Counted from the first letter of the stretch, positions 34,860-47,123 are shown. The stretch is DNA of 64,000 nt from Przewalskia tangutica (GCA_029844215.1 CM056723.1:1138980-1202979); one strand, 5' to 3'. The notes: generated from the letters alone by a model not told the origin. Translations and numbers: made by a program.

Positions 34860-36770
34860 AGTACAAGAAAGGCTTCCAGCTTATTGGAAGAGAAGTTGAC
34901 CACGACTACAGCTTCTAACCCCTCGAGAGACTAGAGGTTAGGGTATTATTGTAACACGTTGGGTGTTAGGCTAGGTTGTGTCTTGACGCAACACGATAAG
35001 GTTAGAGCTTATGTTTCCGTGGTTAGGAAGCAAGAAAGGAATTACGTTACTCACGATTTAGAGTCGGCGATTAATCATACCTTGAAGATTTGGAGGCAAT
35101 TTCTTATATAGATTTCATGTGGATATTTGCGTAGACCACGAAACTCGGTATATCTTCGCATCGAGGCGGTGAATTTGCGACAGAGACGGTGGTTAGGGTT
35201 ACTCAAGGATTGTGATATTGATATCCTATACCACCCAGGGAAGGCCAATGTAGTTGCAGATGCCCTTAGTCGCAGATCGATGGGTAGTCTGTCGGGGGTG
35301 CAGCCAGGGAAGAAGGACATGGTCCGAGAGTTACACCAGTTAGCAAGCCTTGGGGTTAGTTTGGTTGATTCCGTTAGTAACGGAATTGGAGAGGTCGCCA
35401 GTCTTCCATCGTCGGCGAGCAAGAGGCGGCATGAGGATCCGATTTTGCACGGCATCGAGATGCAACTCTCCGGAAGAGAAGAGTCTATTTGAGGTAGCAC
35501 CGGATGGGTGCTAAGATTCGAGGCCGGTTGTGTTCCCCGATGTGACAGACTTCGCAGATTCTCGTGAGGCACGGTGCTCGTTATTCGATTCATCCGGTCG
35601 ACTAAGATGTACCATGACCTCAGTGCATGTATTGGTGGGATGGTTTGAAGAGGACGTGACCGGTTTGTTGCCCTGTCCTAATTATCGCAGTTAAGGTTGA
35701 GCACCGAAGCGTGGCTATTACAGCTATTGATATTCATGTGGAAATGGGAGGTGGTCAACATGGACTTTATTACAGGTTACCTCGCACCCGGAGGAGACAT
35801 GATTCCATTTGGGTTATTGTTGTGGCCGATTTAAATCACCACTTTCTTCCATCGGGACGACGCCACCGAGGACTATGCCGATTATATATTAGAGAGATTG
35901 TGAGATCGCACGAGTCCCGCTGTCGATTACATCGATAGAGGAGCCATTCACGGCTAACTTCGAGGTCTTCCCGGCGGATTAGGGACACAGTGAGTCTCGC
36001 GGCGCTTCATCCTCGCATCGACGGAAGCCGAGCGACTATCTAGACACTCGAGGATATGCCGCGGATTGTGTTATTGATTTCGTGGTAGTGGAGGATCATT
36101 TACCTCTTGTGGAAGTATCTCGATAACAATGCCTACCATTCTAGTATCCGGACGGCGCTTTTGAGGCCTTATACGGGAGGAAGTGTAGGTCACCGGCAGT
36201 TGGTTTGAGGTAGGAGAAGTTCGCTTAGTCGGGCGGACTTGGTACAATGTGTAGTGGATAAGGTGAAGCTTATCCAGAGCGGTTATTGTCACCGAATCGA
36301 CAAAAGTCGATGCATATCATCGGCGCGACACTTGAAATTTGAGATAGATGATTGGGTTTTTCTAAAGGTATCGCCATGGCGGCGTGATGAGATCGGGAAA
36401 GAAGGAAGCTTAGCCCAAGGTACATCGTGACGATTGTCCGTAGGGTAGGCGTGGTTGCCTATGAGTTAGATCTGCCGTCCGATTTGGAGGCGGTACATCC
36501 AGTTTTTCATGTGTCCATGTTGCGGAAATGTATTGGAGATCCATCTAGAGTGCACCCGGTTCATGATGTCCAAGTAACAGAGGAGCTATAGTACGGGGAG
36601 AGTCCCATAACGATACCCGATCGACAGGTTAGGCGACTTCGGACGAAGGACGTGGCTTCCGGCGTCTTATGGCGGAACGAGAAAAGGGAGGAAATGACGT
36701 GGGAAGTAGAGGATGACATGATGAAGAAGTATCCTCACTTATTCCCTACCCCTCCAGGTAACCTACTTTG
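34860..36770 (+). pseudogene. gypsy pol remnant: RT/RNase H and integrase
   Basis: The RNase H part reads THDLES and LKIWRQF near 35050-35100, then LRQRRWLGLLKD and ILYHPGKANVVADALSRR at 35170-35280. Integrase reads LPRTRRRHDSIWVIV near 35775-35820 and continues in pieces to KVSPWRR near 36370. The C-terminal end reads VAYELDLPS, HPVFHVSMLRKCIG and EEMTWEVEDDM (36440-36720), with one in-frame stop at about 36588. Frameshifts occur every 50-200 bp. Confidence 0.8.
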
Positions 36771-36907
36771 CTGCTTGTTAGTTTTGGTTAGCAATTATGC
36801 TTGAGTTTTGTTGTGGCCGTGTGGAGCGTCTTTATTTGAGTCTCTGTCGATATTGTGATTTGAGTAAGTTTAGAAGGAACATTCGGACGAATGTTTCTAA
36901 GGGAGAA

Positions 36908-39410
36908 TGTTATACCGTGGTTCGTGCCGCCAGATGGGGCCACGCGGAAGGAGTTAGGACTCAAATCGTAAAACTTCGATCGTGGCCTCAGTACGGGCCG
37001 AGGCGGTCGCGCGCCTAAAGTTCCGAGAGTCCGCAGAGTCTGGCCAGCGGCCGGGATCAGGGCCTCGGCAGACGGGAAATTGGGCGAAAAACTTAGAAAG
37101 TCCGATTTTGTTTTAAAAGAGGCCATGGGAGGGTGACAAGTGTCCCCCCATCCGATTTCTCGCTACGCATTATATTGACCAAGACTTGGTCATTTCTTTC
37201 AACTTTTCATCTTTACACTCCATCTCTCTCAAGTTAAAAAGCTCATCATTCTCTAAATTCCCAAGAGGAATTCTAGCCTAAGGAAAAATCAAAAGTGTAA
37301 TAGGAAGGAAAGGTTATTACAAGCTTGTGAAGACTATTGTGGTGGTGTTCTTGGAGAAAAGACTAGCAAGGTGTTGGAATAAGTTTGGCTAAAACTTAAG
37401 GTAACATTTCTTCTCTTGTAGTTGGTTTTGGGTGTTGCATGTTTAATAGGAAGAACTTGTAGTTGGAAAATGCACTTAGAGTAATGCATGTAAGAAATGA
37501 GGTGTGATTATGAAAGAATTGGTTAGGGGGATTTTATGAGCATGTTGTTGCCTAAATACTACATTAGACTTGTTGGGTTAGTTGTTGTAACTTGTGGGGC
37601 TGAATTTTTTACACACCAAAGTTTAGGTGTGTAATCCCCTTGGTGTTGGTTGGTTGTTGAGCCTTAAACATGGCATTTGAGCGTTAAAAATCGACATTGG
37701 AAAAGGTGGCATGTATGTAGAAACAAAGGAAACGCTGCCCAATTTTCCGTAGGAAATTGGTGACTTTAACTTGAGAAAATTCTGCATTGTAATTAGAGCT
37801 TGATAAACGTATTGTGGTCATTTTAGGTTGACATACTACGTGCGGTAAATTGGACTTAGCTTGTGGATTGACCGAAGAGGTATGTGGAGCTTTCCTATCT
37901 CTTGAGCATGATTAGTTGTACCTATGTAGTACGGTAGACGTACAAGATTTGGAAATCTTCGTTTGTTATAAGTATTTGATACTTGCTTCGTTTTAAAAGA
38001 AAAGTATAAAAATCCCTTGGACTTAAGGGAATGTGTTTTACTATTGTTTAACTCTAATATAACGGCTTTATGGGGAGTTAGTTATATTAGTTTGTGAAAG
38101 TTTAATGGAGAAAGGTTTTGATGATTTGAACTTGTGGAAGGAAAATGGTTTTAAGGCATGAATTGCCTAAGGTTTTACAAGAAATGAAGTCACTTAATTT
38201 AGAAGCTTGAGATAGTTTTAAAAGGAAATGTGACTTGTTTTGAAAAGAAATCGTAACTTGATACTATGGTGATTAGTATCTTGGAATTTTTGTATAAAAG
38301 AGTTATTTCTTAAAAGGTTAGAGGTACATGATACTTGGGTTAAATTCCCGGATTTTTATTAAAAGACATGATCGTGCCTTAGGTATACTAAAATGAGAGG
38401 ATGTATTAATACTATTAATAAGAAGTTAGGTGATTCTTAACTTGCTAAGTTATGATAGGCAGTAGTGCTTATGTTGTGACGCGATAGGCCAGAGTGCTTA
38501 TGTTATGTTTATTAGCGGATGAGCTATGTTATATATATTTATATTGTTACTGGTAAACCCCGTTATTATTTATGCCATGGATTTGCTACCCATGATGCGA
38601 GCGCGCTTGTACTCACGCGGATCCGACCATAGGATCCATGCGGGTGAAATAGTCCCACGCGAGCACGCTGAGATTTCATGCGGATCCACGGGATCCACGC
38701 GGTGAAATAGTCCACGCGGGTGAAATAGTCCTATGACGAGGCGGATGACCTCACGCGGGTCCACAGGACCTATGCGGGTGAAATAGTCCTGCGAGTAGGA
38801 TTGCTTAATGATACTACCGCGAGGTACCTGCTTTGATCATGAGCTTCCTATTTTTACGCAGATATATACATACATTTGTTACTCTCATTGTTAGTAAGGC
38901 ACAGTCTGAAGGTAAACCGATTTTCGTCTATAACTCCAAATTATATTTTGACTTATGATATTATTACAGATTTTCCGTTTCGCATATTTGGTACATGTTA
39001 GATCGACCTCCTTCGGCCGCGTTCATGCCGCAGGTTGAGGTTCATAGCTTGCTGATCCGCACTCTTAGGATCACGGTTCGGTTCTCGGAAGGCTCCATTT
39101 CTCCGGAGGCCTCGTCTTTTGGTACGATTCCCTGAGGTTGTAGACTTTTGTACATTCAGGGGGTATGGCGGGGCCCTGTCCCGTCATAGTGTTATTCATT
39201 CTTAGAGGTCTGTAGTCTTGTCAGAACTTGGTTCGTTAAGGATGTGACTGTTGGTTTATGTACTTTTGGGTTGGCCATTTTGGGCTAGACTATTCTATAT
39301 CTTAATGGTTGTTTATCTTGAGTTTACATTCCGCTGGTTTTCTCTGATGTTGTGTCACTAGGGTGCCCGGGTTAAGGCACCGGTCACGGGTCCGGGTTCG
39401 GGTCGTGACA
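36908..39410 (+). repeat. gypsy 3' LTR
   Basis: It starts 'tgttataccgtgg' after a purine tract (aagggagaa) and ends '...gtcgtgaca', followed by the duplicated 'gacat'. It is 17 bp longer than the 5' LTR. Confidence 0.9.
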
Positions 39411-39415
39411 GACAT

Positions 39416-40270
39416 CCTGCCCAGTCTGAATCTGTCTAAGTGACAAACTTGGACATGGAAGAGGGGTACTGATGCAATCCATAATTTAGAGTGCCCTGAA
39501 TATATCGCACAATGCGTTTGAGTGCATGCATATGTTCTTCAATTGGATTGTGCATGAACAGACACACTTGTTGTACTGCATAGGTAATATCTGGCCTGGT
39601 GAATGTGAGATATTGCAAAGCTCCTGCCAAGCTGCGATACAATGTCGGGTTGGCAAATGGGTTGCTGGATATGGCACTCAATTTTGACTTGGTATCTACT
39701 GGAGTTGCGGAAGGTTTGCACGATGACATTCCAGCCCGTTCTACGATCTCTGAGGCATACTTCTTTTGTGAAAGAAATAAACCACATGCATGGCGTGTCA
39801 CAACAATTCCTAGAAAGTAGTGAAGCGGACCAAGATCCTTCATAGCAAATTCGAAACTCAACTGGGACATGATATTCTTGCGAAGAGAGTCTGAAGAGGC
39901 TGTTAGGATAATATCATCTACATATAAGAGAATATAAGCAGTATGATTACCCTGGTGATAAATAAATAGTGAATTATCCGAACGGCTGTTTGAGAAATCC
40001 ATGGTGAACACAAAATCTGCAAACCGCTTGTACCAAGTCATGGGAGCCTGTTTGAGATCATATAATAATTTTTTAAGTAAACACACATGATTGGGATATT
40101 GAGGATCTGCACTTCAATGGTTGGTGCATGACGATACGCCTCACCGTGTCCATGTAAGAAGGCATTCTTGACATCCAATTAATGAAGTGACCATCATTTT
40201 GAGAGGGCTAGACTGAGAATAATTTTGATGGTTGCTGGTTTAACCACTGGACTGAATGTCTCGCAGCAAT
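39416..40270 (-). pseudogene. Inverted copia RT and RNase H N-terminal part
   Basis: On the minus strand the reading starts at ETFSPVVKPATI (about 40255) and runs through LLYVDDIILTAS, DLGPLHYFLGIVVTRH and TFTRPDITYAVQQ, then MHALKRIVRYIQGT, up to the gypsy junction. A 216-codon frame (39436-40086) is open. It abuts plus-strand integrase sequence near 40270, the second inversion junction. Confidence 0.85.
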
Positions 40271-40274
40271 TCTG

Positions 40275-41030
40275 ATGCACTATTATGTCATTTGATATTT
40301 TATATTGTGATATTTGGACATCACCTGTTTTGAGTTCCTCAGGTCATAGGTATTATTTACTGTTTCTTGATGACTACTCTAATTATTTGTGGACATTCCC
40401 TTTGTCGAAAAAATCACAAATGTTTTCCACTTTTCTAAACTTTAGAGCATTCATCCGAACTCAGTTTGAACGGGAGATTAAAAGTATTCAATGTGACAAT
40501 GGGAGGGAATTTAACAATAATCAGTTTTGGGATTTTTTTCAAAACAAATGGTTTACAATTTCGTTTATCCTGTCCTCACACCTCTTCACAGAATGGGAAG
40601 GCGGAACTCAAAATTAGAACCATAAACAATATTGTGAGAACATCTCTCGCTCATGCTTCTATACCCACCATTTTTTGGCATCATGCGCTTCAAATGACAA
40701 CTTACATGTTGAATATCCTTCCCCATAAAAACATGTCTTACCAAGCTCCACTAAAAATGTTTTACTTACGAGAGCCCTCATATCATCATTTGAGAGTATT
40801 TGGTTGTCTTTGCTACCCTCTATTTCCATCCACCACAATCACAAAACTTCAACCCCGGTCTACTCCATGTGTCTTCTTGGGATATCCTACGAATCATCGT
40901 GGTTACATGTGTTATGACATTTCTTCCAAACGTATGATTATATGTCGTCATGTAATTTTTGATGAATCACAATTTCATTTTGCCAAGATACATGACACCG
41001 AGACTAATACTTATAATTTTTAGGATGATG
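40275..41030 (+). pseudogene. Outer copia integrase remnant
   Basis: The plus strand reads the integrase core: FLDDYSNYLWTFPL, then IQCDNGREF near 40480-40510, SSQNGKAE near 40590 and the C-terminal HHLRVFGCLCYP near 40790. A frameshift near 40540 splits it into two overlapping frames. The zinc-binding N-terminus is missing, lost at the inversion junction. Confidence 0.82.
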
Positions 41031-41479
41031 ATAGACTCCCGTATCTAACTCATTTTTTCCACAGCCAGGGACCCACAAAAAATGCTGGATCAACGCAGCT
41101 GGGCCCACTGGACCAAGAACCGATGATCCACCATCAAAATACAATCCAAATGAATCGGGCCATCGCCCACGACCCGGTGAGAATCCTTCTCCTTCAGACC
41201 AACTGCCCATTCAGTTGGGCCACTCTGCAAATCCAGGACCAATTCCACACCAACAGAACGTCCAGCCCACTGCAAGCCTTTGAGAAAATAGCCTGGGCAG
41301 TGGCGTTCAGCCCACTACCACACTATCGGCCAGTGGCGTCCAGTCCACTGGCCCACTAAACCGGCCAGTCACCCGTAGTCAACATGGAATTAAAAAACCC
41401 AATGTCAAATATAATCTGCACACTCATGTCTTGAAATCACCTTTGCCTTGTAACCCCGTGTCTGCTCTAAAAGATCCTA

Positions 41480-42972
41480 ATTGAAAAATGGCCATTGATG
41501 ATGAATATCATGCTCTAATTAAAAATAGGACATGGGAGTTAGTACCTCGTCCATCTAATGCTAATATAATTCGCTCTATGTGGATTTTAGCCATAAAGAA
41601 AAATCTAATGGTTCTTTTGAGCGGCATAACGCCCGACTTGTAGGTGATGGCAAGACTCAACAGGTGGGATTAGATTGCGGCGAGACATTCAGTCCAGTGG
41701 TTAAACCATCAACCATCAGAATTGTTCTCAGTCTAGCCCTCTCAAAAGGATGGTCACTTCATCAATTGGATGTCAAGAATGCCTTTCATACGGACACTGA
41801 GCGAGATCAGATATACGCACCAACCATTGGGGTACAAAGATCCTCAATATCTCAATCATGTGTGTTTACTTAAAAAATCATTATATGGTCTCAAACAGGC
41901 TCTCAAGACTTGGTACAAGCGGTTTGCAGATTTTGTGTTCAACATGGGTTTCTCAAACAACCATTCGGATAATTCACTATTTATTTATCACCAGGATAAT
42001 CATACTGCTTATATTCTCTTATATGTAGATGATATTATCCTAACAACCTCTTCAGACTCTCTTCGCAAGAATATCATGTCCCAGCTGAGTTCCGAATTTG
42101 CTTTGAAGGATCTTGGTTCGCTTCACTACTTTCTAGGAATTGTTGTGACACGCCATACATGTGGTTTATTTCTTTCACAAAAGAAGTATGCCTCAGAGAT
42201 CGTAGAACGGGCTGGAATGTCATCTTGCAAACCTTCCGCAACTCCAGTAGATATCAAGTCAAAATTGAGTGTCATATCCAGCAACCCATTTGCCAACCCG
42301 ACATTGTATCGCAGCTTGGCAAGAGCTTTGCAATATCACACATTCACCAGCCAGATATTACCTATGCAAAGACAAATGGTGTGCGATCACGCACAATCGA
42401 TGGAAGAACATATGCATGCACTCAAATGCATTGTGCGATATATTTAGGGCACTCTAAATTATGGATTGCATTTGTACCCCTCTTCCATGTCCAAGCTTTT
42501 CACTTACACAGATGCAGACTGGGCAGGATGTCCAGACACTAGACGTTCCACCTTCGGTTATTGCGTCTTCCTCGGTGATAATTTAATATCATGGTCCTCC
42601 AAAAGCAACCCACAGTATCACGTTCGGTGATGGCGAATACCGCGCAGTAGCCAATGTCAGGTCGACTTACGCCGATTCGAATCTTTTACTGAGCTTTGTC
42701 TATTCGACGTACCCACTATGGTATACTGTGATAACATTAGTGCAATTTATCTCTCCGGGAATCCAATCCATCATCAACGCACTAAGCATATTGAGTTAGA
42801 TATTCATTTTGTCCGTGAAAAGATGGCTCGCGGACAAGTGCGAATGTTACATATCCCGACGCGACATCAGATCGCAGATATTTTCACAAAAGGGCTTCCA
42901 CTGATCTTATTTGAAGAATTTCGGGACAGTCTCAGCATTCGCCCTCCTCTGACTTCGACTGCGGAGGAGTGT
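41480..42972 (+). pseudogene. Outer copia RT and RNase H remnant
   Basis: RT starts near 41490 (ALIKNRTWELVPRP) and continues through GETFSPVVKPST and intact Y-V-D-D at 42022-42033. A frame of 225 codons covers 41770-42447. RNase H follows (SKLFTYTDADWAGCPDT near 42495, VYCDNISAIYLSG at 42718), ending EEC at the polypurine tract and LTR start (42970). Frameshifts near 41800, 42350 and 42630 break it. Confidence 0.85.
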
Positions 42973-43203
42973 TAGAATATATATTATTAATTACTATTAA
43001 TAATACAATTATGTAGAATCATATGTATATGGTAAATAGTACTATGTATTAATGTAGGGGATATAATAGTATTAATATAAGAATATATTATGGGATAGTA
43101 TAGGAGAATTTTAGGAAAGAATTAATTTTCCTATTAATTGTTACTTGATATATATATTATTACCTGATAAATAAGATTAAGAAAAATATTTCAAACTCTT
43201 TCA
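42970..43203 (+). repeat. Outer copia 3' LTR
   Basis: It begins with TG inside the last pol codons (tgt-tag), directly after the purine tract 'gcggaggag', and ends 'aactctttca'. The duplicated 'ttgaa' follows. Confidence 0.9.
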
Positions 43204-43208
43204 TTGAA

Positions 43209-44060
43209 AAGAGACATGTAGCTCACCGGTAAAGCTTTTCTGATTCCTTGTATTATGCTTTTGTTTATAACAAAAATAAGTTCACATGAGAGAAAACAAC
43301 ATCTTTAGAAGCCTTAGTTTTGATTTGATTTCATGGAAAATAACATTGCATCAGTTACTGTGAAAATTGTAGTAATAGCACGGACTGTCCACTTTTTAGC
43401 CATGTAATTGAAAATAATGACTATGATGGAATTTTAAAATTTAAAAGAAAAACTCTAAATGAATGAAACTCCATAATAATGCCTACTTTTTTGGACAACT
43501 ATTCAGTAAATGACTCTTTTTTCCTTACGACTAATAGACCTTTTAGAATACGGTCTCAACAACATACTTAGTGAAATCTACAACGTGGAGTCTGAGAAAA
43601 TATTAGATCATGCTTTAAAATTTATAAGTGATTCAAACGTTAAACGACAACAAAATATTTTGTCTATTGAGAAACAAATGAGCAAACATTAAGTTCAAGT
43701 CTAATGTTATTTGAAAGGAATTATTTTAAGACTATATTTGTACAACTTTTAAAAATCGGGATAAAATCTAAAAGTTGTCTTAAAAAAACGGGTCATTTGC
43801 ACTTTTTCCCTATTTTGTGCTAGTCTTTAATTTTTTCCTCTAAAAAAAAAAGGCATAACTTCATATTTTCGGATCATAATCACACAAATTATGCTTATAT
43901 TTATCGAGCACTCTTAAAGAACTTATGTCCCTATAAGTGCAAATATTAAAGACCAATCCATTTTAAAGACAAAAATTAAAGATCAGCCTATTTGAAGGGG
44001 AAACCGTGGAATTAATGAAAAGGGACATTTGGTTAAATCGGGAAAAATTTCATTTTTTAT
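43209..44060. other. Intergenic between the copia nest and RPS24
   Basis: AT-rich. No gene is supported; the 60-codon frame at 43510-43692 has no recognisable motif and poor context. Confidence 0.4.
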
Positions 44061-44064
44061 TTTC

Positions 44065-44157
44065 GGCCCACTTTCACGATCTACTAACAATGGGCCAGCC
44101 GGTTAATTGAATGGCCCAAAGGTTCATATAGAGTTTCTAAAAAATTAAAAACCCTAG
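44065..44157 (+). promoter_or_regulatory. RPS24 promoter: three site II motifs and a telo box
   Basis: Site II motifs (TGGGCC or its reverse GGCCCA) occur at 44065-44070, 44091-44096 and 44113-44118. 'aaaccctag', a telo-box-like motif, lies at 44148-44156. This combination is well known upstream of plant ribosomal protein genes and links them to proliferating tissues. All lie within 185 bp of the start codon. Confidence 0.75.
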
Positions 44158-44245
44158 AAACAAAGCCTCCATTTTTGCAAAGGTAGAGAGCAAGAAGGTC
44201 TCTGAAGGCACATAAATTTTGAGTTGAAATTGTTTTAACAGAAAA

Positions 44246-47123
44246 ATGGCGGACAAGGCAGTGACAATTAGAACAAGGAAGTTCATGACCAATCGTCTTC
44301 TCGCAAGGAAACAATTTGTAAGTCTTAGCACTTTATTATTAATGTTAACGTTAATACTAAGGACAATTACATTTTTATATGTGCTAATGACGTGGCAAAT
44401 TTTCAGATTATTGATGTCTTGCATCCTGGAAGAGCCAACGTTTCAAAGGTTTGACAAACTATTTCATTTGGCTTATTGGATTTGTATTGCTTTATTGAGT
44501 GCCTTGCAATTTTAGATATTTAGTTGTTGTTATTAAGTCAACCGGAAACAGTCTCTCTACCTCACAACAAAAAGTGTACACGTACATCCTACCCCCAGAC
44601 CCCACCTTGTGAGACGACACTTGGTTTTTTGTTGTTGTTTAGACAAATTATTGAATATTAGAATGAACTTAGTTTAGATGAAAATGGAGATTGAGTAGTC
44701 ATATAGGCAGCCAACCTAGTTTGCATTGTGGCCAACTGAATGCTGTCTTTAGTTGTCGTTGATAGAGAAAACTGCTTGTCTAATACAAAGTAGAACTTGT
44801 TACATTCATAAAAGGCATATCATTCATTATGAGTTCAATCCATCATGTTTAGGTGAAAGACAAATATCTGTTGTTCATTATAAGACAATCACAGGCAAAT
44901 TTATATAGAAAAAATGCGTCAGGTGTTTCCAGACTAAATTGGATATATTATGTGTATAATTTTTAAAATATACTATCTAATATTAACTTAAGGAACCCAT
45001 GGTCAAACAAGACTCATTGGTGCATTCTTTAAGCACTGGTTTTAATGTCAAGTGATTGAACCCAACTTGCTACACTTTTGTGTCTTTTTTTTATAATTTC
45101 TAAAGTAGCCTTTAAAAGCGTGCACCCATCCTCCATTGCCTCTGAAGACAATCACGTATTCACAAACATTGTCTAGGGAAAACAATTTTCATTTCCCATC
45201 TCATGGAAAACTCTATCCCCCTCTTGGAATATATTAATGATAGGTTCTATAGGAACTGGAGGATCCTATTTGGTCAAATACCTAGTGAAATTCCTATGTT
45301 CCTTCCATTACGTGATTTTTGAATAGGTTAACGGTGAGCTTGAAAATAGTTACATTTGGTGAATCCTTTAAAGGGATATAAAGGATCTGAGTAGCTGAAT
45401 CCAACTAGTTTAAAATTGAGATGTAGTTAATTGATATAGGGGATAGTGAGGGGTTGAGAATCCTGAGGTCTCAGGGATCAAATCCTAGGTAAAAACATTA
45501 GCTTTGGTGGATAGTCACTTGGTATACCTGTGCTGGTGGGTGAATTAGTTGAGGGTGCACTCAAGCTGGATGTCATGATTATTTAAAAGAGAGAAAGAGA
45601 GAGAGAGAGAGTGCGCGCTAAGCACTTATAGCACATTCGATTGTTATATGCTTTTGGTTTTTATGTGTTACTTGCTTAATGTATCATTGCAGGCTGAGTT
45701 GAAGGAAAAACTGGCAAGGATGTATGAGGTGAAAGATCCCAATGCAATCTTTGTGTTCAAATTCAGGACCCACTTTGGAGGAGGCAAGTCTACTGGTTTT
45801 GGCTTGATCTACGATTCTGTCGAAAATGCAAAGAAATACGAGCCAAAATACAGGCTGATCAGGGTAAGAAACATTTAAGAGTTTTATGTTAGCATATAAG
45901 TCATTAAGTCAACAAGGTTATGTGGTAACAAAACACCTTATAAGTTTGATAGATAAACGGATCTTATGTCACTTCACCGCTTATAATTTTTTGAATTGTT
46001 TCTGTAGTTACAGTATCTAATCTTGAGACATCCCTATTGTCTCACTTATATATTGGTTTCCAATTGCACTATGTGCCGATGTTGTTCTTTAAACGAGACG
46101 GAAATTGTAGAATGAATTTTTCTTGTTTCTAAAGATTTATTTGTACTAAGATTCGAGATGGGTGATAGGTTTCCAATTGCACATGCATCTAGTTTATCTC
46201 ATTGATCCTTTGCTTGTTTTTTGTGCATAAACCATCTTTTAGATGAATTTGTAGTAAAGGATCATTGCATGGTGTCTGTCAACTCAAGAATCTTAATCCT
46301 AGATAAAGTTCAATGGTGTGGTGTAATCTTCTTCAGTTAAATGTGCTGACAAGAAATATTTACACCATAGTCCATCTAATTTTGTTGGGAAATTTAATAA
46401 AAAAGATTAGTTGGCATTTGAAGACTGGTGTGTGCAGTTTCATCATTTTCAGAAGTTGAGTGTCTTACACTACTTCACTAATATAATCTTCTGCTCTTTT
46501 GCTATCGAAAAGTATTTGCAAGCTGTAGGGCTGCATTACTTTGAGCTATGTTGTAGAAAAGATTGCATTAGTTTGAGCTATGTTGTGTTAAAGGCTATTT
46601 TAGAGCATAAGGACACCTGGTTTTGTACCTATAAAAAATAACTTCCTCCAGTCCTATCCTTGCTCGTTCAGTAGATTCTGGATTTATGTTGCATTTGTCA
46701 CTATTGCTTTTTTGCAAGTATATCTCAATGAGATGTTTTAGTATTGTAGCCTACAACGCTAATTCAAATACTCATCTTTAAGTGAACTAGATGCTTTAGT
46801 TTTCATATTTCATTATGTCGAGTGCACCTTCAGTGTTGAATCAGTGGGCTTAATGATTGAATTTGGCTAATTTGTTCGACTATTGAATAACACTTGCAGA
46901 ATGGATTAGACACAAAGGTTGAGAAGTCCAGGAAGCAGATGAAGGAGCGGAAAAATAGAGCTAAGAAAGTACGCGGTGTCAAGAAGGTAATGTTTTTCAT
47001 TGTGTCCTCTGAAGCTATAACATTGAGATTCTTTTTGTTTTGGATCATTTATTTAATTCTTGTACTGTTGCTCTGGTTGCTTGATTTTTGCAGACTAAGG
47101 CAGGAGATGCCAAGAAGAAATGA
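44246..47123 (+). CDS. RPS24: 40S ribosomal protein S24 (eS24), five exons
   Basis: A structural protein of the small cytosolic ribosomal subunit. Exons are 44246-44317, 44407-44448, 45693-45863, 46900-46986 and 47094-47123. Every intron is GT-AG and lies between codons (phase 0). The product is 133 aa, the usual plant length. It starts MADKAVTIRTRKFMTNRLL, carries the family signature FVFKFRTHFGGGKSTGFGLI in exon 3, and ends in a lysine-rich tail (ERKNRAKK, GVKKTKAGDAKKK). No stop or frameshift was found. Intron 2 (1,244 bp) contains an RTE/TS tail and a tRNA-derived SINE followed by a GA microsatellite. The upstream site II and telo-box motifs support an active housekeeping gene. Confidence 0.97.
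44521..44645 (+). repeat. RTE-LINE / TS-SINE 3' tail in RPS24 intron 2
   Basis: The motif 'ccggaaacagtctctctacc' is followed by 'cccagaccccaccttgtgag' and a TTG run. The tail is complete, but nothing of a SINE head is seen upstream. Confidence 0.7.
45430..45612 (+). repeat. tRNA-derived SINE plus GA microsatellite in RPS24 intron 2
   Basis: 'ggttgagaatcctgaggt' and the box B-like 'gggatcaaatcc' match the element at 5145-5340. It ends about 95 bp before exon 3 with a (GA)n run at 45590-45612 that may have grown from its tail. Confidence 0.6.

Larger units (their letters stand above)
30099..39410 (+). mobile_element. Ty3-gypsy retrotransposon (Tekay/Del-like), nested in copia
   Basis: Two LTRs of about 2.5 kb, each starting TG and ending CA, enclose 4.3 kb. 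The 5-bp target duplication 'gacat' lies at 30094-30098 and 39411-39415, and removing the element rejoins the copia RNase H reading ('gatgtccggacac' on the minus strand). The pol C-terminus (HPVFHVSMLRKCIG) and long LTRs resemble the Tekay/Del chromovirus lineage as I know it from Solanaceae. The coding part is badly frameshifted. Confidence 0.9.
28412..43203 (+). mobile_element. Compound Ty1-copia insertion with internal inversion and nested gypsy
   Basis: The outer 5' LTR (28412-28650) and 3' LTR (42970-43203) match, and the whole block is bracketed by the 5-bp duplication 'ttgaa' (28407-28411 and 43204-43208). The outer element contributes the primer-binding site and gag start (to about 28925), then integrase, RT, RNase H and polypurine tract from about 40275 on. 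Between these lie minus-strand pieces of the same family (28930-30098 and 39416-40270), including a third, inverted LTR. The minus-strand RNase H is split by a 9.3-kb gypsy element. Gag C-terminus, protease and the GAG-pre-integrase block of the outer element are missing. Confidence 0.85.
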
